DNA from: Chitinophaga pinensis | GTDB lineage: Bacteria > Bacteroidota > Bacteroidia > SXHM01 | Direction: 5' to 3' | Assembly (NCBI GenBank): GCA_945889235.1 | Contig: CAMDBK010000039.1 | Coordinates: 1-15,235 of the forward strand | DNA: 15,235 nt | In this document: piece by piece, positions 5,963 through 14,013 of the stretch | How positions within the stretch are numbered: the stretch's first letter is position 1 | Layout: every line of letters starts with the position of its first letter | Program-made: the position numbers and the translations under genes | Notes under the pieces: generated by a model | Seen by the model: the letters and a program-made list of their open reading frames with translations, nothing else | The model's database searches: none | Told to the model about the DNA's origin: nothing

Positions 5963-7246
5963 ATGAAGAAACTGTTTCTTGCTTCCCTTTTGTTTAGTTT
6001 TCTTTTGATTTCATGCAAGAAGAAAGATGATATTTCTCCCTACATACAAATTACATATCCCTATGTGAATTCAACTCATAATGTATTTGACACCCTTGTT
6101 GTAATTGGTTCGGTGAGTGATAACGAACACCTTGACTATGTCAAAATTTCATTGATTGACGAAAATAATATCACTGCCTGTTCCGTAGTAACCTTATATC
6201 CTGAAAGTGAAGATTACACACTTAATCATGAGTTTGTAATTGATAATATTTTTATGGCAAGCGGTAATTACAATTTGCTGGTTACAGCTTCTGACGGTGT
6301 AAATGAAACACGAAAATATATTGCTCTTTCTATCAATGAAGTTGCAAAAGAGTTGACCGGAGTTTTATTTGTTGAAACGCCAACCACCAATTCTGTAACA
6401 GTAAATAAGGTAAAACCTGATTTATCGGTTTTGCAGATTGCAAGTGTTGATGGTGATTTTTCTTCATCGGCAATCAGTACAAAAAATCAGGCATTTTACA
6501 TGGCAGGAAGTGAAACAGGTTCGTTCCGCGCAATTGAAATGCTGAACAATTCAGAACTCTGGAACATAGCAGCCACACCGCTTCCCGGTGCAACTTTCTT
6601 CAGTGATGTTTTTGAAGATGATGGAAGTATTTACATCTCTTATTATGACGGAATTATAAAAACATTTGATAAAAACGGAAACCTAAAGCAACAGATTTTT
6701 GAAAACGGTTACCGGTGTTTTAAACTATTCAAGACGGGAAATTTTCTTTTCTCGGAACAATTGCAGACCGGTACAACAAACCGCAGAATGGTTGTGTACA
6801 ATGCATCCAGCGGTGTAATAATTCAAACTATTCCGCTTGACATGGAGGTTGTAGCGTTCTGCAAACGCAATGACGATAATGTTTTTGTTTATGGAAACAA
6901 CGGAACGCAGGGCTACATGAAAGACTATGTTATCAGTACCAACAGTTTCTGGGAGCCGCACCCACTGCCGGCAGAAAAAGTTTTGTCGGCAGAACGTATT
7001 GATGACAATACATTTTTGCTGGGTCTTGAAAACGGTGTAAGTAAATATACCTACAACCCAAACAGTTTAACGGATTACCTGCCCGCTGTTTCAGCGTCAT
7101 CACTGAAATACGATGCGCTTAACAATGTTGTTGTGTTGTCACAGGCAAGTTCGTTAAGGTTTTATAATTATATGAATACTTCATTAGTCAGCACCGTTAC
7201 TGCGGCATCAGAAATAAAAAGTATAAATTTGTTGTATAACAAATAG
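5963..7246 (+). CDS. Beta-propeller-like lipoprotein, function unknown
   Basis: The 427-residue predicted lipoprotein has the signal MKKLFLASLLFSFLLISC (lipobox LISC, Cys18), followed by KKKDD. The mature N-terminus is thus charged, as is common for Bacteroidota surface lipoproteins. Residues about 25-128 look like an Ig/cadherin-like beta domain (PYIQITYPYVNSTHNVFDTL, then VTASDGVNETRKYIALSI). The rest, about 130-427, alternates short beta strands with Gly/Asn/Asp turns (for example VFEDDGSIYISYYDGIIKTF and VYGNNGTQGYMKDYVIS) and resembles a WD40/PQQ-type propeller. I see no catalytic motif. It is the first gene of an operon: the next gene starts 6 nt after its stop. A ligand-binding or scaffold role at the cell surface is plausible but not shown. 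Confidence 0.75.
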   Translation: MKKLFLASLLFSFLLISCKKKDDISPYIQITYPYVNSTHNVFDTLVVIGSVSDNEHLDYVKISLIDENNITACSVVTLYPESEDYTLNHEFVIDNIFMASGNYNLLVTASDGVNETRKYIALSINEVAKELTGVLFVETPTTNSVTVNKVKPDLSVLQIASVDGDFSSSAISTKNQAFYMAGSETGSFRAIEMLNNSELWNIAATPLPGATFFSDVFEDDGSIYISYYDGIIKTFDKNGNLKQQIFENGYRCFKLFKTGNFLFSEQLQTGTTNRRMVVYNASSGVIIQTIPLDMEVVAFCKRNDDNVFVYGNNGTQGYMKDYVISTNSFWEPHPLPAEKVLSAERIDDNTFLLGLENGVSKYTYNPNSLTDYLPAVSASSLKYDALNNVVVLSQASSLRFYNYMNTSLVSTVTAASEIKSINLLYNK

Positions 7247-7252
7247 CACAAA

Positions 7253-7636
7253 ATGAAATTTATTCTTCCTCTTTTATTCTGCCTTTCGCTCACACTTCTT
7301 TCGTGCGAGAAAGAAACCAATGATGATGGTCCAACTGATTTCAGGGCAGTTTATGTTGGCAAATACCATTGCATTGAAAACATCAATTGTTATGGAGCCC
7401 TCGGTTCGTGTTCTTATACTTACGACACCATTTTTTCGGTTTTTAATGGCAGCAGTGATACCACCATATCGTTTCTGGGGCGCGAAATCTGGCTTGATTC
7501 AACAGACAGTTATTATGCCTACCACTATGGTCTTTACTTCCGCAACGACAGTATTTTTTCAAGTTATATGAATGGCGGATTAGGTGGTGGACAGTATGAA
7601 AATATTACCGGGGTAAAAATATCCGATACCCCATAA
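7253..7636 (+). CDS. Small lipoprotein, function unknown
   Basis: The 127-residue predicted lipoprotein has signal MKFILPLLFCLSLTLLSC with Cys18, then EKETNDDG. The mature part is short and aromatic-rich (YVGKYHCIENINCYG, TDSYYAYHYGLYF). It has three further cysteines, at about positions 48, 54 and 61, that might form a disulfide or bind something. Its composition suggests a small beta-sandwich or lipocalin-like domain, but I do not recognise the family. It is the middle gene of the operon, 6 nt after the large lipoprotein and 4 nt before the membrane protein. Tight spacing implies co-transcription. Confidence 0.7.
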   Translation: MKFILPLLFCLSLTLLSCEKETNDDGPTDFRAVYVGKYHCIENINCYGALGSCSYTYDTIFSVFNGSSDTTISFLGREIWLDSTDSYYAYHYGLYFRNDSIFSSYMNGGLGGGQYENITGVKISDTP

Positions 7637-7640
7637 TTGT

Positions 7641-9227
7641 ATGTCGCCACTGAAGACTAAAGAGGTTCTATCATATTCTTTTTTTCTTGCCTTGTTTTTT
7701 CTTTTTATTAAAGGCTACACCTTTAATTCCTGGGATCAGGCCGAGTGTTTGCCGCAGGTTTATCAGTTGCTCGATCCTTCGCTTTATTCCACTGATTTCT
7801 TCATGCAGGAATACCACAAAGCGTTTACCGTACGATTTTATTTTGTGTATTTTATTTATGGCTTGTCGTACTTTACTTCGGTTGCTGCCGTTTGTTTTAC
7901 GCTTACCGTTCTTTCACTTTTTCTGAGTATTTATTACTTCATTAAAATTACGCAACACTTTACCGAAAGCAAACTTGCCGCGCTTCTTTCACCGTTGTTT
8001 GCTTTCTTTTTGTTCTTCAGTTTTACGGTAGGTGGAAATCAGATACAAAGCAATTCCATGATACCGGGAACCTTGTCTGCTGTGTTTGCTATTGCTGCCA
8101 TCCACCTCTGTCTCGAAACAAAGTATAATCTTTCTTTTCTATTGTTAGGATTGGGAACATTGTTTCAGCCATTGGTTACGTTGCAGGTGTTTTTGGTTTT
8201 AGTTCCGGTTATGTTTTTTCGCATCAAGTATATCGGGCTGATTAAGATTATGATTGCGGTAGCAGTTTATTTTCTTGCTGCCGCGCCTATGCTGGTGCCT
8301 ATACTATACAGGCAGTTTTTTATTCATACTGATTACAACCAGCAACTTTATTATGAAGTTTTGTACCGTTTTCGTAACCACCTTCATTACCTTCCATCAC
8401 TGTTTCCTGTTCGTGATTATATAAAACTTTCTGTACTGGTTATTGCCGCTATTGCTGCCATCAGGTTTACTGATATCCGCAACAAAAAAGTGCTTTATTT
8501 TTTTTCTGCAATTATCATTACAGGTATGTTGTTATACTGGATATTGCTTGAAAAAGCAGGTGTTCTCTCTGTCGGAAAATTGCAATGGTTTAAGGCAACG
8601 GTATGGCTTAACGCAATGGCTTGCATTGCTGTGGCTGTGTTTGTTGGTGAGCTTTTTACCGCAAAGACGCAAAGCCGCGAAGGTTTTATTCCACGCTATT
8701 TCTTAGCGCCTTTGCGTCTTTGCTGTAAACCTCTTTCACTGATTTGTGCAAGCTTTTTCCTCTTTTTTCTCCTGCTCAATTCCAACATGCTCCCACTTGC
8801 AAAGCTGCAAACCCGATACCAGGTTGGCAATTACAAAAAGTCTGACTTAACACTGCTGCACCAGTGGATGGAACAAAACCTTCCGAAAGATGCAGTTGTT
8901 CTGTGCAGCACCGAAAATACGTCACTGATTTGCGAAGCCAAACGTTCACAGGTGGTAGAGTATCAGGCTATCATTCATGAGCCGTTTTATATGCTGCCAT
9001 GGTACGAACGATTTAAAGAAGTGTACGGTGTTAGCATTGAAAACGCTGACCGCAACGATATCCGTAAACAGGCGGCTGAACTGTATCTTACACGTAATTA
9101 CAAAAGCAATAAATACAGTATTGATTACCGGATTGATGATGTTTCAACCTGTAAGTATGCTTCTGAATTAGGCAAGGTCGTTCACCAAAGTGGTGATTAT
9201 GTGCTTACGGAATATTTGAAAGAGTAG
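7641..9227 (+). CDS. Polytopic membrane protein, GT-C glycosyltransferase-like
   Basis: The 528-residue protein has about 9-10 hydrophobic helices up to about residue 382 and then a soluble C-terminal domain of about 145 residues. The first extracytoplasmic loop has an acidic stretch (WDQAECLPQVYQLLDPSLY, residues 31-49) after TM1, as expected of GT-C enzymes that use polyprenyl-linked sugars. The later aromatic HLHYLPSLFPVRDY segment also fits. I cannot assign a donor or acceptor, and a non-enzymatic membrane protein is possible. Residues 339-363 (FTAKTQSREG then FLAPLRLCCK) are not family sequence: they are the translation of a 75-bp inverted repeat lying between two membrane helices, in frame. 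It starts 4 nt after the small lipoprotein and is the last gene of the operon. It converges on the copper-monooxygenase gene with a 29-bp gap. Confidence 0.75.
   Translation: MSPLKTKEVLSYSFFLALFFLFIKGYTFNSWDQAECLPQVYQLLDPSLYSTDFFMQEYHKAFTVRFYFVYFIYGLSYFTSVAAVCFTLTVLSLFLSIYYFIKITQHFTESKLAALLSPLFAFFLFFSFTVGGNQIQSNSMIPGTLSAVFAIAAIHLCLETKYNLSFLLLGLGTLFQPLVTLQVFLVLVPVMFFRIKYIGLIKIMIAVAVYFLAAAPMLVPILYRQFFIHTDYNQQLYYEVLYRFRNHLHYLPSLFPVRDYIKLSVLVIAAIAAIRFTDIRNKKVLYFFSAIIITGMLLYWILLEKAGVLSVGKLQWFKATVWLNAMACIAVAVFVGELFTAKTQSREGFIPRYFLAPLRLCCKPLSLICASFFLFFLLLNSNMLPLAKLQTRYQVGNYKKSDLTLLHQWMEQNLPKDAVVLCSTENTSLICEAKRSQVVEYQAIIHEPFYMLPWYERFKEVYGVSIENADRNDIRKQAAELYLTRNYKSNKYSIDYRIDDVSTCKYASELGKVVHQSGDYVLTEYLKE
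8655..8729. repeat. 75-bp inverted repeat embedded in frame in the GT-C-like gene
   Basis: The left arm 8655-8682 and right arm 8702-8729 are 28 bp each, complementary at 25 of 28 positions, and separated by 19 nt. The core GCAAAGACGCAAAG (8661-8674) is mirrored by CTTTGCGTCTTTGC (8710-8723). The element is exactly 25 codons and starts on a codon boundary (codon 339). From memory, peptides of the KTQRREG and FLAPLRLC type are recurrent in Bacteroidota gene predictions, consistent with an interspersed palindromic family. Confidence 0.9.
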
Positions 9228-9256
9228 CCTGTTGCTTGTATAATATATCTTCAATA

Positions 9257-11428
9257 TTACTGCTGTATTACCACGCGTCTGCTCATCTTTTTACCGCTCT
9301 TGTCTTTCAACTGCAGCAGATACACTCCAGGTTCTTTCAACTCAATACGGTTAACAGCTTTATTCAGTTGAGCAGCTAAAACAAGTTGCCCAGAAGTGTT
9401 AAACACACTTAAGTCAAGTTGCCTGTCGCATGCAATGTTTACCACTCCCTGTGCAGGATTTGGGAAAATACTGATGCCGTCCAGATAGCTATCGGAATCA
9501 CTGATGCCAACCGTCTGGTCAAAGTTTGCAACCAATGAAACTGGCGCTGAAAGTGTGAATGTGTAAGTTACATTGTTGCTTACAGCATTTCCGTTTTCAG
9601 TCCAGTTATTAAATGTATAACCGTTGTTTGCTGTTGCGGTAACGCTAACACTTGTGCCGTTTCCGTAAGTTCCTGCGCCTGTTGTGGTGCCTCCTGCAAT
9701 AGGGCTGGCTGAAGTGGCAACACCGTAGGTTAATTGTTCTGTTAACACCACAGGAGAAGAAACCGCATAGCAGCCGTTATATACTTCTACAGTGTACGAA
9801 CCGGCAGTTGTTGCATCATACGAAGAGGCTGTCTCTCCCGAAATCAAAACATCATCTTTATACCATTGGTAGGTATAGCCGTTGCCGGTAACTGCATTTA
9901 ATGTAATGCTTCCTCCATAAGGAATTTCAGTAGTTCCCGGCAGGTTAATGCTTGCCGTTGGGTTGCTGTTTACGGTTACCACCATTGGGTCCGACACAGC
10001 GTTATTAGGTCCTAACGTAATGGAAACCGTATAGCTTCCCGCCTGGGTTACATTGTATAAATACGTTGTTGCTCCGCCAATGATTGTTCCGTTTTTATAC
10101 CATTGATAACTATAACCATTACCCGATATAGTTTTCAAATCAACACTTTGACCCTGACAAAAAGTGGTTGCGCCAAGTGGCAATATTCGTTTATCAATAA
10201 TCAGGTTTTCGTCACCGTTTTGATAAGGCATATAGGAAAAAAATACCATCATCATTTCGTCTGTCGTATTTTCACCTGCTGAAACGTTTTGAGGCGGAGA
10301 TGAAGGATTGTCGGGGTTATTAGTGGTGTTATCATAAAAAGCCGTTGCCTTTAAAGAATAGCCGTTTGGAACTTTTACAGCATTTGGAAAAACATAATTG
10401 GTTTGCCAATGAAAACTCCATTCCGGTATTTTAACAAATCGTATGGTATCGTTGGTATTTGTGTTCAGAGCATATGAATGAATGCTTTTTCCAATCAAGT
10501 GCATGTGAGGAAAAGCAGTTAAAAATGTCCAGTTTCCGGGGATTGTAGCTTGTTCATTAAATGTTCTGGTCTGGTTTGATGGAATGCTTAATGGTCCGTT
10601 TGTAAGCGATGTTAAATGATTAAGTATAGGATAAACGCTGATTGAGCGCTGTGTTGTAGTTGTAGTTTTAAAATTTATTCGTGTGCTGTCTAACTGTCCC
10701 TGGTTTCCTGGCGCATAATGTATTTGAAGAATGATGCGGGTATTGGCGGGTAATCTTAATCCGGTGCCTACAGGAGTAAAATAAGGCTGCCCTCCTGGCG
10801 CATAAACATAAATAAGCTTAGAAGCAGTTGAGCCTGTACCACCGGCACTGTTGGGATTAATTGCGTTATTTGTTGAATCAGAAAAAACAAGAACATGGTG
10901 TACAATCCCACTGTTACCTGGTATGATTTCGACAGCTGTAGCGTAATTTAATTGTGATAACCCGCTTGGAAGAACAAAATTATGATATACGTCATTATTG
11001 CTGCTTACTGTATAATCAGGAATGCGCAACGACAAATTAACTGTTCCTAATTGCGTAGTGTTTGAATAGGTTGGTGCTGGCGGAGCAAATCTTAAATCTC
11101 CGGATGGTGCGCCATTAACAACCCATTGATGAATAGCATCAATGTCAGTTTGAGACAATACACGTTCGTGAACAAAATGCTTGTAATCGGGATTCGCAGT
11201 CCAGGGTGGCATTATGCTATTAGAAACATAATTATCTATGCTTGAAGCCATAGGAAATGCATCCTGATAAGTCATTAATGAAAAACTTCCTATACCGCCA
11301 GGACGATGGCAAGGAGTGCAGTTGGCATAAAATATTTTAGCAACATTATCTGACCAGTTTGGTGTTTGAGAATGTGCTGATAAAACAGCAATGCAGCAGC
11401 AAATCAGAGTGGATATTTTTTTATTCAT
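9257..11428 (-). CDS. Secreted heme c / PHM-type dicopper monooxygenase-like protein with T9SS tail
   Basis: The 723-residue modular protein begins with a signal peptide (about 1-21). A heme c motif follows, CTPCH at 37-41, in NCTPCHRPGGIGSFSLMTY. A region like copper type II, ascorbate-dependent monooxygenases (PHM/DBM family) spans about 125-410. All six expected copper ligands can be proposed: H177/H178 (VHHVLVF) and H237 (QIHYAP) for CuH, then H308/H310 (FPHMHLIG) and M392 (DEMMMVFF) for CuM. After it come two Ig-like domains (about 421-488 and 490-563, each with a YQWYK motif), an InlB-B-like repeat (about 567-637, TFNNWTENG) and a T9SS sorting domain (650-723, ISIFPNPAQ). Known members hydroxylate C-H bonds with O2; the substrate here is unknown. 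The cytochrome c motif suggests direct electron input. It is divergent from aceK. Confidence 0.85.
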   Translation of the reverse strand: MNKKISTLICCCIAVLSAHSQTPNWSDNVAKIFYANCTPCHRPGGIGSFSLMTYQDAFPMASSIDNYVSNSIMPPWTANPDYKHFVHERVLSQTDIDAIHQWVVNGAPSGDLRFAPPAPTYSNTTQLGTVNLSLRIPDYTVSSNNDVYHNFVLPSGLSQLNYATAVEIIPGNSGIVHHVLVFSDSTNNAINPNSAGGTGSTASKLIYVYAPGGQPYFTPVGTGLRLPANTRIILQIHYAPGNQGQLDSTRINFKTTTTTQRSISVYPILNHLTSLTNGPLSIPSNQTRTFNEQATIPGNWTFLTAFPHMHLIGKSIHSYALNTNTNDTIRFVKIPEWSFHWQTNYVFPNAVKVPNGYSLKATAFYDNTTNNPDNPSSPPQNVSAGENTTDEMMMVFFSYMPYQNGDENLIIDKRILPLGATTFCQGQSVDLKTISGNGYSYQWYKNGTIIGGATTYLYNVTQAGSYTVSITLGPNNAVSDPMVVTVNSNPTASINLPGTTEIPYGGSITLNAVTGNGYTYQWYKDDVLISGETASSYDATTAGSYTVEVYNGCYAVSSPVVLTEQLTYGVATSASPIAGGTTTGAGTYGNGTSVSVTATANNGYTFNNWTENGNAVSNNVTYTFTLSAPVSLVANFDQTVGISDSDSYLDGISIFPNPAQGVVNIACDRQLDLSVFNTSGQLVLAAQLNKAVNRIELKEPGVYLLQLKDKSGKKMSRRVVIQQ

Positions 11429-11445
11429 GAGTTATAATTATAACA

Positions 11446-11453
11446 CAAACATA
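11446..11453 (-). promoter_or_regulatory. Likely -7 box (TATGTTTG) for the copper-monooxygenase gene
   Basis: On the minus strand, TATGTTTG matches the Bacteroidota -7 consensus TAnnTTTG exactly and ends 17 nt upstream of the ATG at 11428. No well-spaced -33 TTG was seen. Confidence 0.5.
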
Positions 11454-11513
11454 AAAAAATATACAATAGTTGTTTAGTATAGTTTTAAGCTTCTGGTTCG
11501 AATCTCATTTGCA

Positions 11514-11521
11514 TATCTTTG
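11514..11521 (+). promoter_or_regulatory. Likely -7 box (TATCTTTG) for aceK
   Basis: TATCTTTG matches TAnnTTTG exactly and ends 5 nt before the aceK ATG at 11527. That implies a leaderless or near-leaderless message and supports ATG 11527 over the TTG at 11470, which would lie upstream of the promoter. Confidence 0.5.
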
Positions 11522-11526
11522 CCCCA

Positions 11527-13263
11527 ATGCAGGATATAATCAGAACAGCGGCAGCCGACATTCGCGACAGCTTTGATAAATTTCATGTTGAGTTTAAGAT
11601 TATGACTCACCATGCTGCGCTGCGTTTTGAGTTCCGCGACTGGCAGGCGATACAGAGCGACAGCATGGAGCGGCTTGACCATTATAAAAACTATGTAACC
11701 GCATCCGTTGAACGTACCCGCGAACTATTAAGCGATAAAATTAATGACCATGCAACATGGGCCGAACTGAAAAAAGAATTTTCTAAATTAGTTGCCAATC
11801 GTTATGACGGACCAATTGTAGAAACGTTCTTCAATTCCGTGTTGCGCAAGATTTTTATTTCGGCAGGTATCAGTGAAGATATTGAGTTCATTGACTTTGA
11901 CCGCGATGTGATTTTTGTAAATCCGGCTTACCCCATCTACAATTCATTTTTTTTGGGAAGTGACAGTATTGAAATTGTGGTGCGCAGAATAATTGTATCG
12001 TACAATTTTAACTTCAAGTTTGCCGACTTTGAAGCCGACATTGCTTACATGACCGAACGCTTTACAAAGGCGGTGCGCAAGGCGTTTGTAAAGATTTCTT
12101 TTGACAGGGTTGATATGCTTCGCTCGGTTTTTTACCGCAACAAAGGCGCTTATTTAGTTGGCAGAATTATTAAAGGCAACAAATTAATCCCGGTGGTAAT
12201 TCCGCTGGTGCATGACGAGCGGGGAGTGGAAGTTGATAACGTATTATTAACGCAGGACGAGATAAGCATTGTGTTCAGTTTTACACGTTCATACTTTTTT
12301 GTGGAGGCTGAAAATCCGTCTGAACTAATTCACTTTCTGCGCCCGCTGATGCCGCAAAAAGCAGTGTCGGAGTTATACAGTTCCATCGGTTATAACCGCC
12401 ACGCGAAAACAGTGTTATACAAAGAGATCTACCAGCACCTTGAGAAGACAGACGAGAAATTTATTGTGGCACCGGGCATCAAAGGCATGGTGATGTCGGT
12501 ATTTACATTGCCTACCTACAACATGGTTTTCAAGGTTATTAAAGATGTGTTCAAGCCGCCAAAAATGGTAACCCGCAAGCAGGTGGTGGATACGTATCGC
12601 TTTGTGTTTATGCACGACAGGGTAGGGCGCATGGCCGACCCGCAGGAGTTTGAATACCTGAAGTTTGATAAAAAACGTTTTGAAGATGAAGTGCTGAATG
12701 AGTTGCTGGAACTGTGTTCCGAAGCGGTGTATGTGGAAGATGACAAAGTAATTATCCGCCAGCTTTTTACCGAGCGCAGAATGATTCCGCTGAACATTTA
12801 CTTAGGCAATGTAGAAAAAGAAAAAGCAAAAAAAGCTGCCATTGATTATGGCAACGCCATTAAAGAACTGGCTGCCGCTAATATTTTCCCAGGTGATTTG
12901 CTGATGAAAAACTTTGGAGTAACCCGCCACGGGCGCGTGGTGTTTTATGATTACGATGAGTTGTGTTTTCTTACCGAATGTAATTTCCGCAACAAGCCTG
13001 AACCCCGCAGCCATGAAGAAGAATACTCATCCGAAACATGGTTTACCGTTGATGCGCACGATATTTTTCCTGAGGAGTTTCGTGCCTTTATGTTGCCCGG
13101 TGGTGAGTTGCGTGAGCCTTTTCTGAAAGCCCACAAAGACCTTTTCTCGGTTGACTTCTGGAAAAAAATGCAGCAGCTTCACACCACCGGTCAGGTAATT
13201 GATTTCTTCCCTTACCAGCGCAGAAAGGCGCGTAAAGAGGAGGGGCAAATGAAGCTGGAGTAG
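11527..13263 (+). CDS. aceK: Isocitrate dehydrogenase kinase/phosphatase AceK
   Basis: This bifunctional cytoplasmic enzyme phosphorylates isocitrate dehydrogenase to divert carbon into the glyoxylate shunt, and also dephosphorylates it. From the ATG at 11527 the protein is 578 residues, the same length as E. coli AceK. Key residues fall at the E. coli positions I recall: the ATP loop APGIKGM at 315-321, Lys336 in VFKVIKD, Asp371 in VGRMAD, Asp457/Lys461/Asn462 in FPGDLLMKNFG, and Asp475/Asp477 in VVFYDYDE. All expected catalytic residues are therefore present. The N-terminal regulatory half (about 1-300) is more diverged. An upstream in-frame TTG (11470) would add 19 residues but sits before a TATCTTTG promoter-like box. 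No aceA, aceB or icd gene is in the window. AceK is best known from Proteobacteria, so its presence here is notable. Confidence 0.95.
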   Translation: MQDIIRTAAADIRDSFDKFHVEFKIMTHHAALRFEFRDWQAIQSDSMERLDHYKNYVTASVERTRELLSDKINDHATWAELKKEFSKLVANRYDGPIVETFFNSVLRKIFISAGISEDIEFIDFDRDVIFVNPAYPIYNSFFLGSDSIEIVVRRIIVSYNFNFKFADFEADIAYMTERFTKAVRKAFVKISFDRVDMLRSVFYRNKGAYLVGRIIKGNKLIPVVIPLVHDERGVEVDNVLLTQDEISIVFSFTRSYFFVEAENPSELIHFLRPLMPQKAVSELYSSIGYNRHAKTVLYKEIYQHLEKTDEKFIVAPGIKGMVMSVFTLPTYNMVFKVIKDVFKPPKMVTRKQVVDTYRFVFMHDRVGRMADPQEFEYLKFDKKRFEDEVLNELLELCSEAVYVEDDKVIIRQLFTERRMIPLNIYLGNVEKEKAKKAAIDYGNAIKELAAANIFPGDLLMKNFGVTRHGRVVFYDYDELCFLTECNFRNKPEPRSHEEEYSSETWFTVDAHDIFPEEFRAFMLPGGELREPFLKAHKDLFSVDFWKKMQQLHTTGQVIDFFPYQRRKARKEEGQMKLE

Positions 13264-13344
13264 CGTTAATCTTAACTAAATCAGTCCTCATTATCTATTA
13301 ACCTTTTTTCATCGAATAGTTAAGGATTGCTGTGATATCAGTAG

Positions 13345-13352
13345 TAGATTTG
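13345..13352 (+). promoter_or_regulatory. Possible -7 box (TAGATTTG) for the TPR gene
   Basis: TAGATTTG matches TAnnTTTG and lies 21 nt before the ATG at 13374. A TTG at 13327-13329 is 15 nt upstream, a little closer than usual for the -33 element. The 110-bp gap after aceK suggests that the TPR gene has its own promoter. Confidence 0.4.
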
Positions 13353-13373
13353 TATTGCTTTCTACACGAGTAA

Positions 13374-13895
13374 ATGAGAAATATCTTCCTCAGCCTGATT
13401 TCTGTAACACTATTCAGTTTGCCGCTTGCCGCGCAAACCGCTGCTTACCATTATAACCGTGGAATATTTCTCTCAGGAAACGGTGATTATAAAGAGGCAA
13501 TTACTAATTATAACAAAGCACTTGAATATAACCCTCAGTTGCAGGAAGCCTACTTTAACCGCGGCATGGCAAGGTATAAACTCAATGAATATACCGCTGC
13601 TGTAACGGATTTCAGCATAGCTGTAAAATTGAACCCCGATGATGAAGAATCACATTATAACTGTGCGGTTTGCAAAACAAAAATCAATGACCTTGAAGGA
13701 GCCTTACAGGATTACAACCGTGCTATATTAGTAAACCCCAACTATGCTCAGGCATACATGAACCGTGGTAATTGCCGCTATAAACTGAATGATAAAGAAG
13801 GTGCCTGTAACGACTGGCACCGCGCCTCTGAATTTGGTTTGCATGATACCAATAATGAGAATTATTGCAATGATTTAAAGAATAATCAGCAGTGA
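13374..13895 (+). CDS. Secreted tetratricopeptide repeat protein
   Basis: The 173-residue protein has a cleavable signal peptide (MRNIFLSLISVTLFSLPLAAQ, cut after about residue 20). Four consecutive 34-residue TPR units follow, at about 24-57, 58-91, 92-125 and 126-155. Each has the expected pattern of small and aromatic residues (for example AYFNRGMARYKLNEYTAAVTDFSIA). The last unit ends in GACNDWHRASEFG, a common terminal TPR variant in Bacteroidota. There is no enzymatic domain, so it is probably a periplasmic protein-protein interaction adaptor; the partner is unknown. The next gene in the same direction encodes another small exported protein 118 bp downstream, with a repeat element and possibly a promoter between them. 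Confidence 0.87.
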   Translation: MRNIFLSLISVTLFSLPLAAQTAAYHYNRGIFLSGNGDYKEAITNYNKALEYNPQLQEAYFNRGMARYKLNEYTAAVTDFSIAVKLNPDDEESHYNCAVCKTKINDLEGALQDYNRAILVNPNYAQAYMNRGNCRYKLNDKEGACNDWHRASEFGLHDTNNENYCNDLKNNQQ

Positions 13896-13940
13896 GGTTT
13901 TGTGTTACAAGTGCAATTGAAAATTGTACTTTGCTGGGTT

Positions 13941-13965
13941 TCATGCCGAATTTGTTTCAGCATCT
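13941..13965 (+). repeat. Interspersed palindromic element, copy B
   Basis: The 25 bases match the minus-strand reading of copy A (5914-5938) at 22 positions. Here the hairpin is weakened: ATGCCGAA faces TTCAGCAT with one mismatch. It lies in the 118-bp gap between the TPR gene and the next gene. Translated in one frame it gives FHAEFVSAS, a recurrent spurious peptide of this repeat family. Confidence 0.72.
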
Positions 13966-14013
13966 TTTATTTCTTATTATTGTGCTACAACTAATTTTCC
14001 AAACATTACATTT

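Noticed and set aside
11491..11510. GGTTCGAATCTC at 11495-11506 looks like a tRNA T-loop
   Set aside because: Only the loop and two stem pairs fit. The rest of the T-stem does not pair and there is no acceptor or anticodon arm upstream, so it is chance or at most a tiny remnant.
11470..11526. TTG start at 11470 for aceK, adding 19 residues
   Set aside because: The ATG at 11527 gives the exact E. coli AceK length and numbering, and a TATCTTTG box lies between the two.
13271..13324. CTTAACT and AGTTAAG as an inverted repeat downstream of aceK
   Set aside because: A 7-bp AT-rich stem with a 40-nt loop and no following T-run is too weak to call a terminator or regulatory element.
13924..14013. 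Upstream extension of the 14014 gene from an ATG at 13924
   Set aside because: The extra residues are the translation of the palindromic repeat (FHAEFVSAS) and precede a clear signal peptide, so the real start is 14014.
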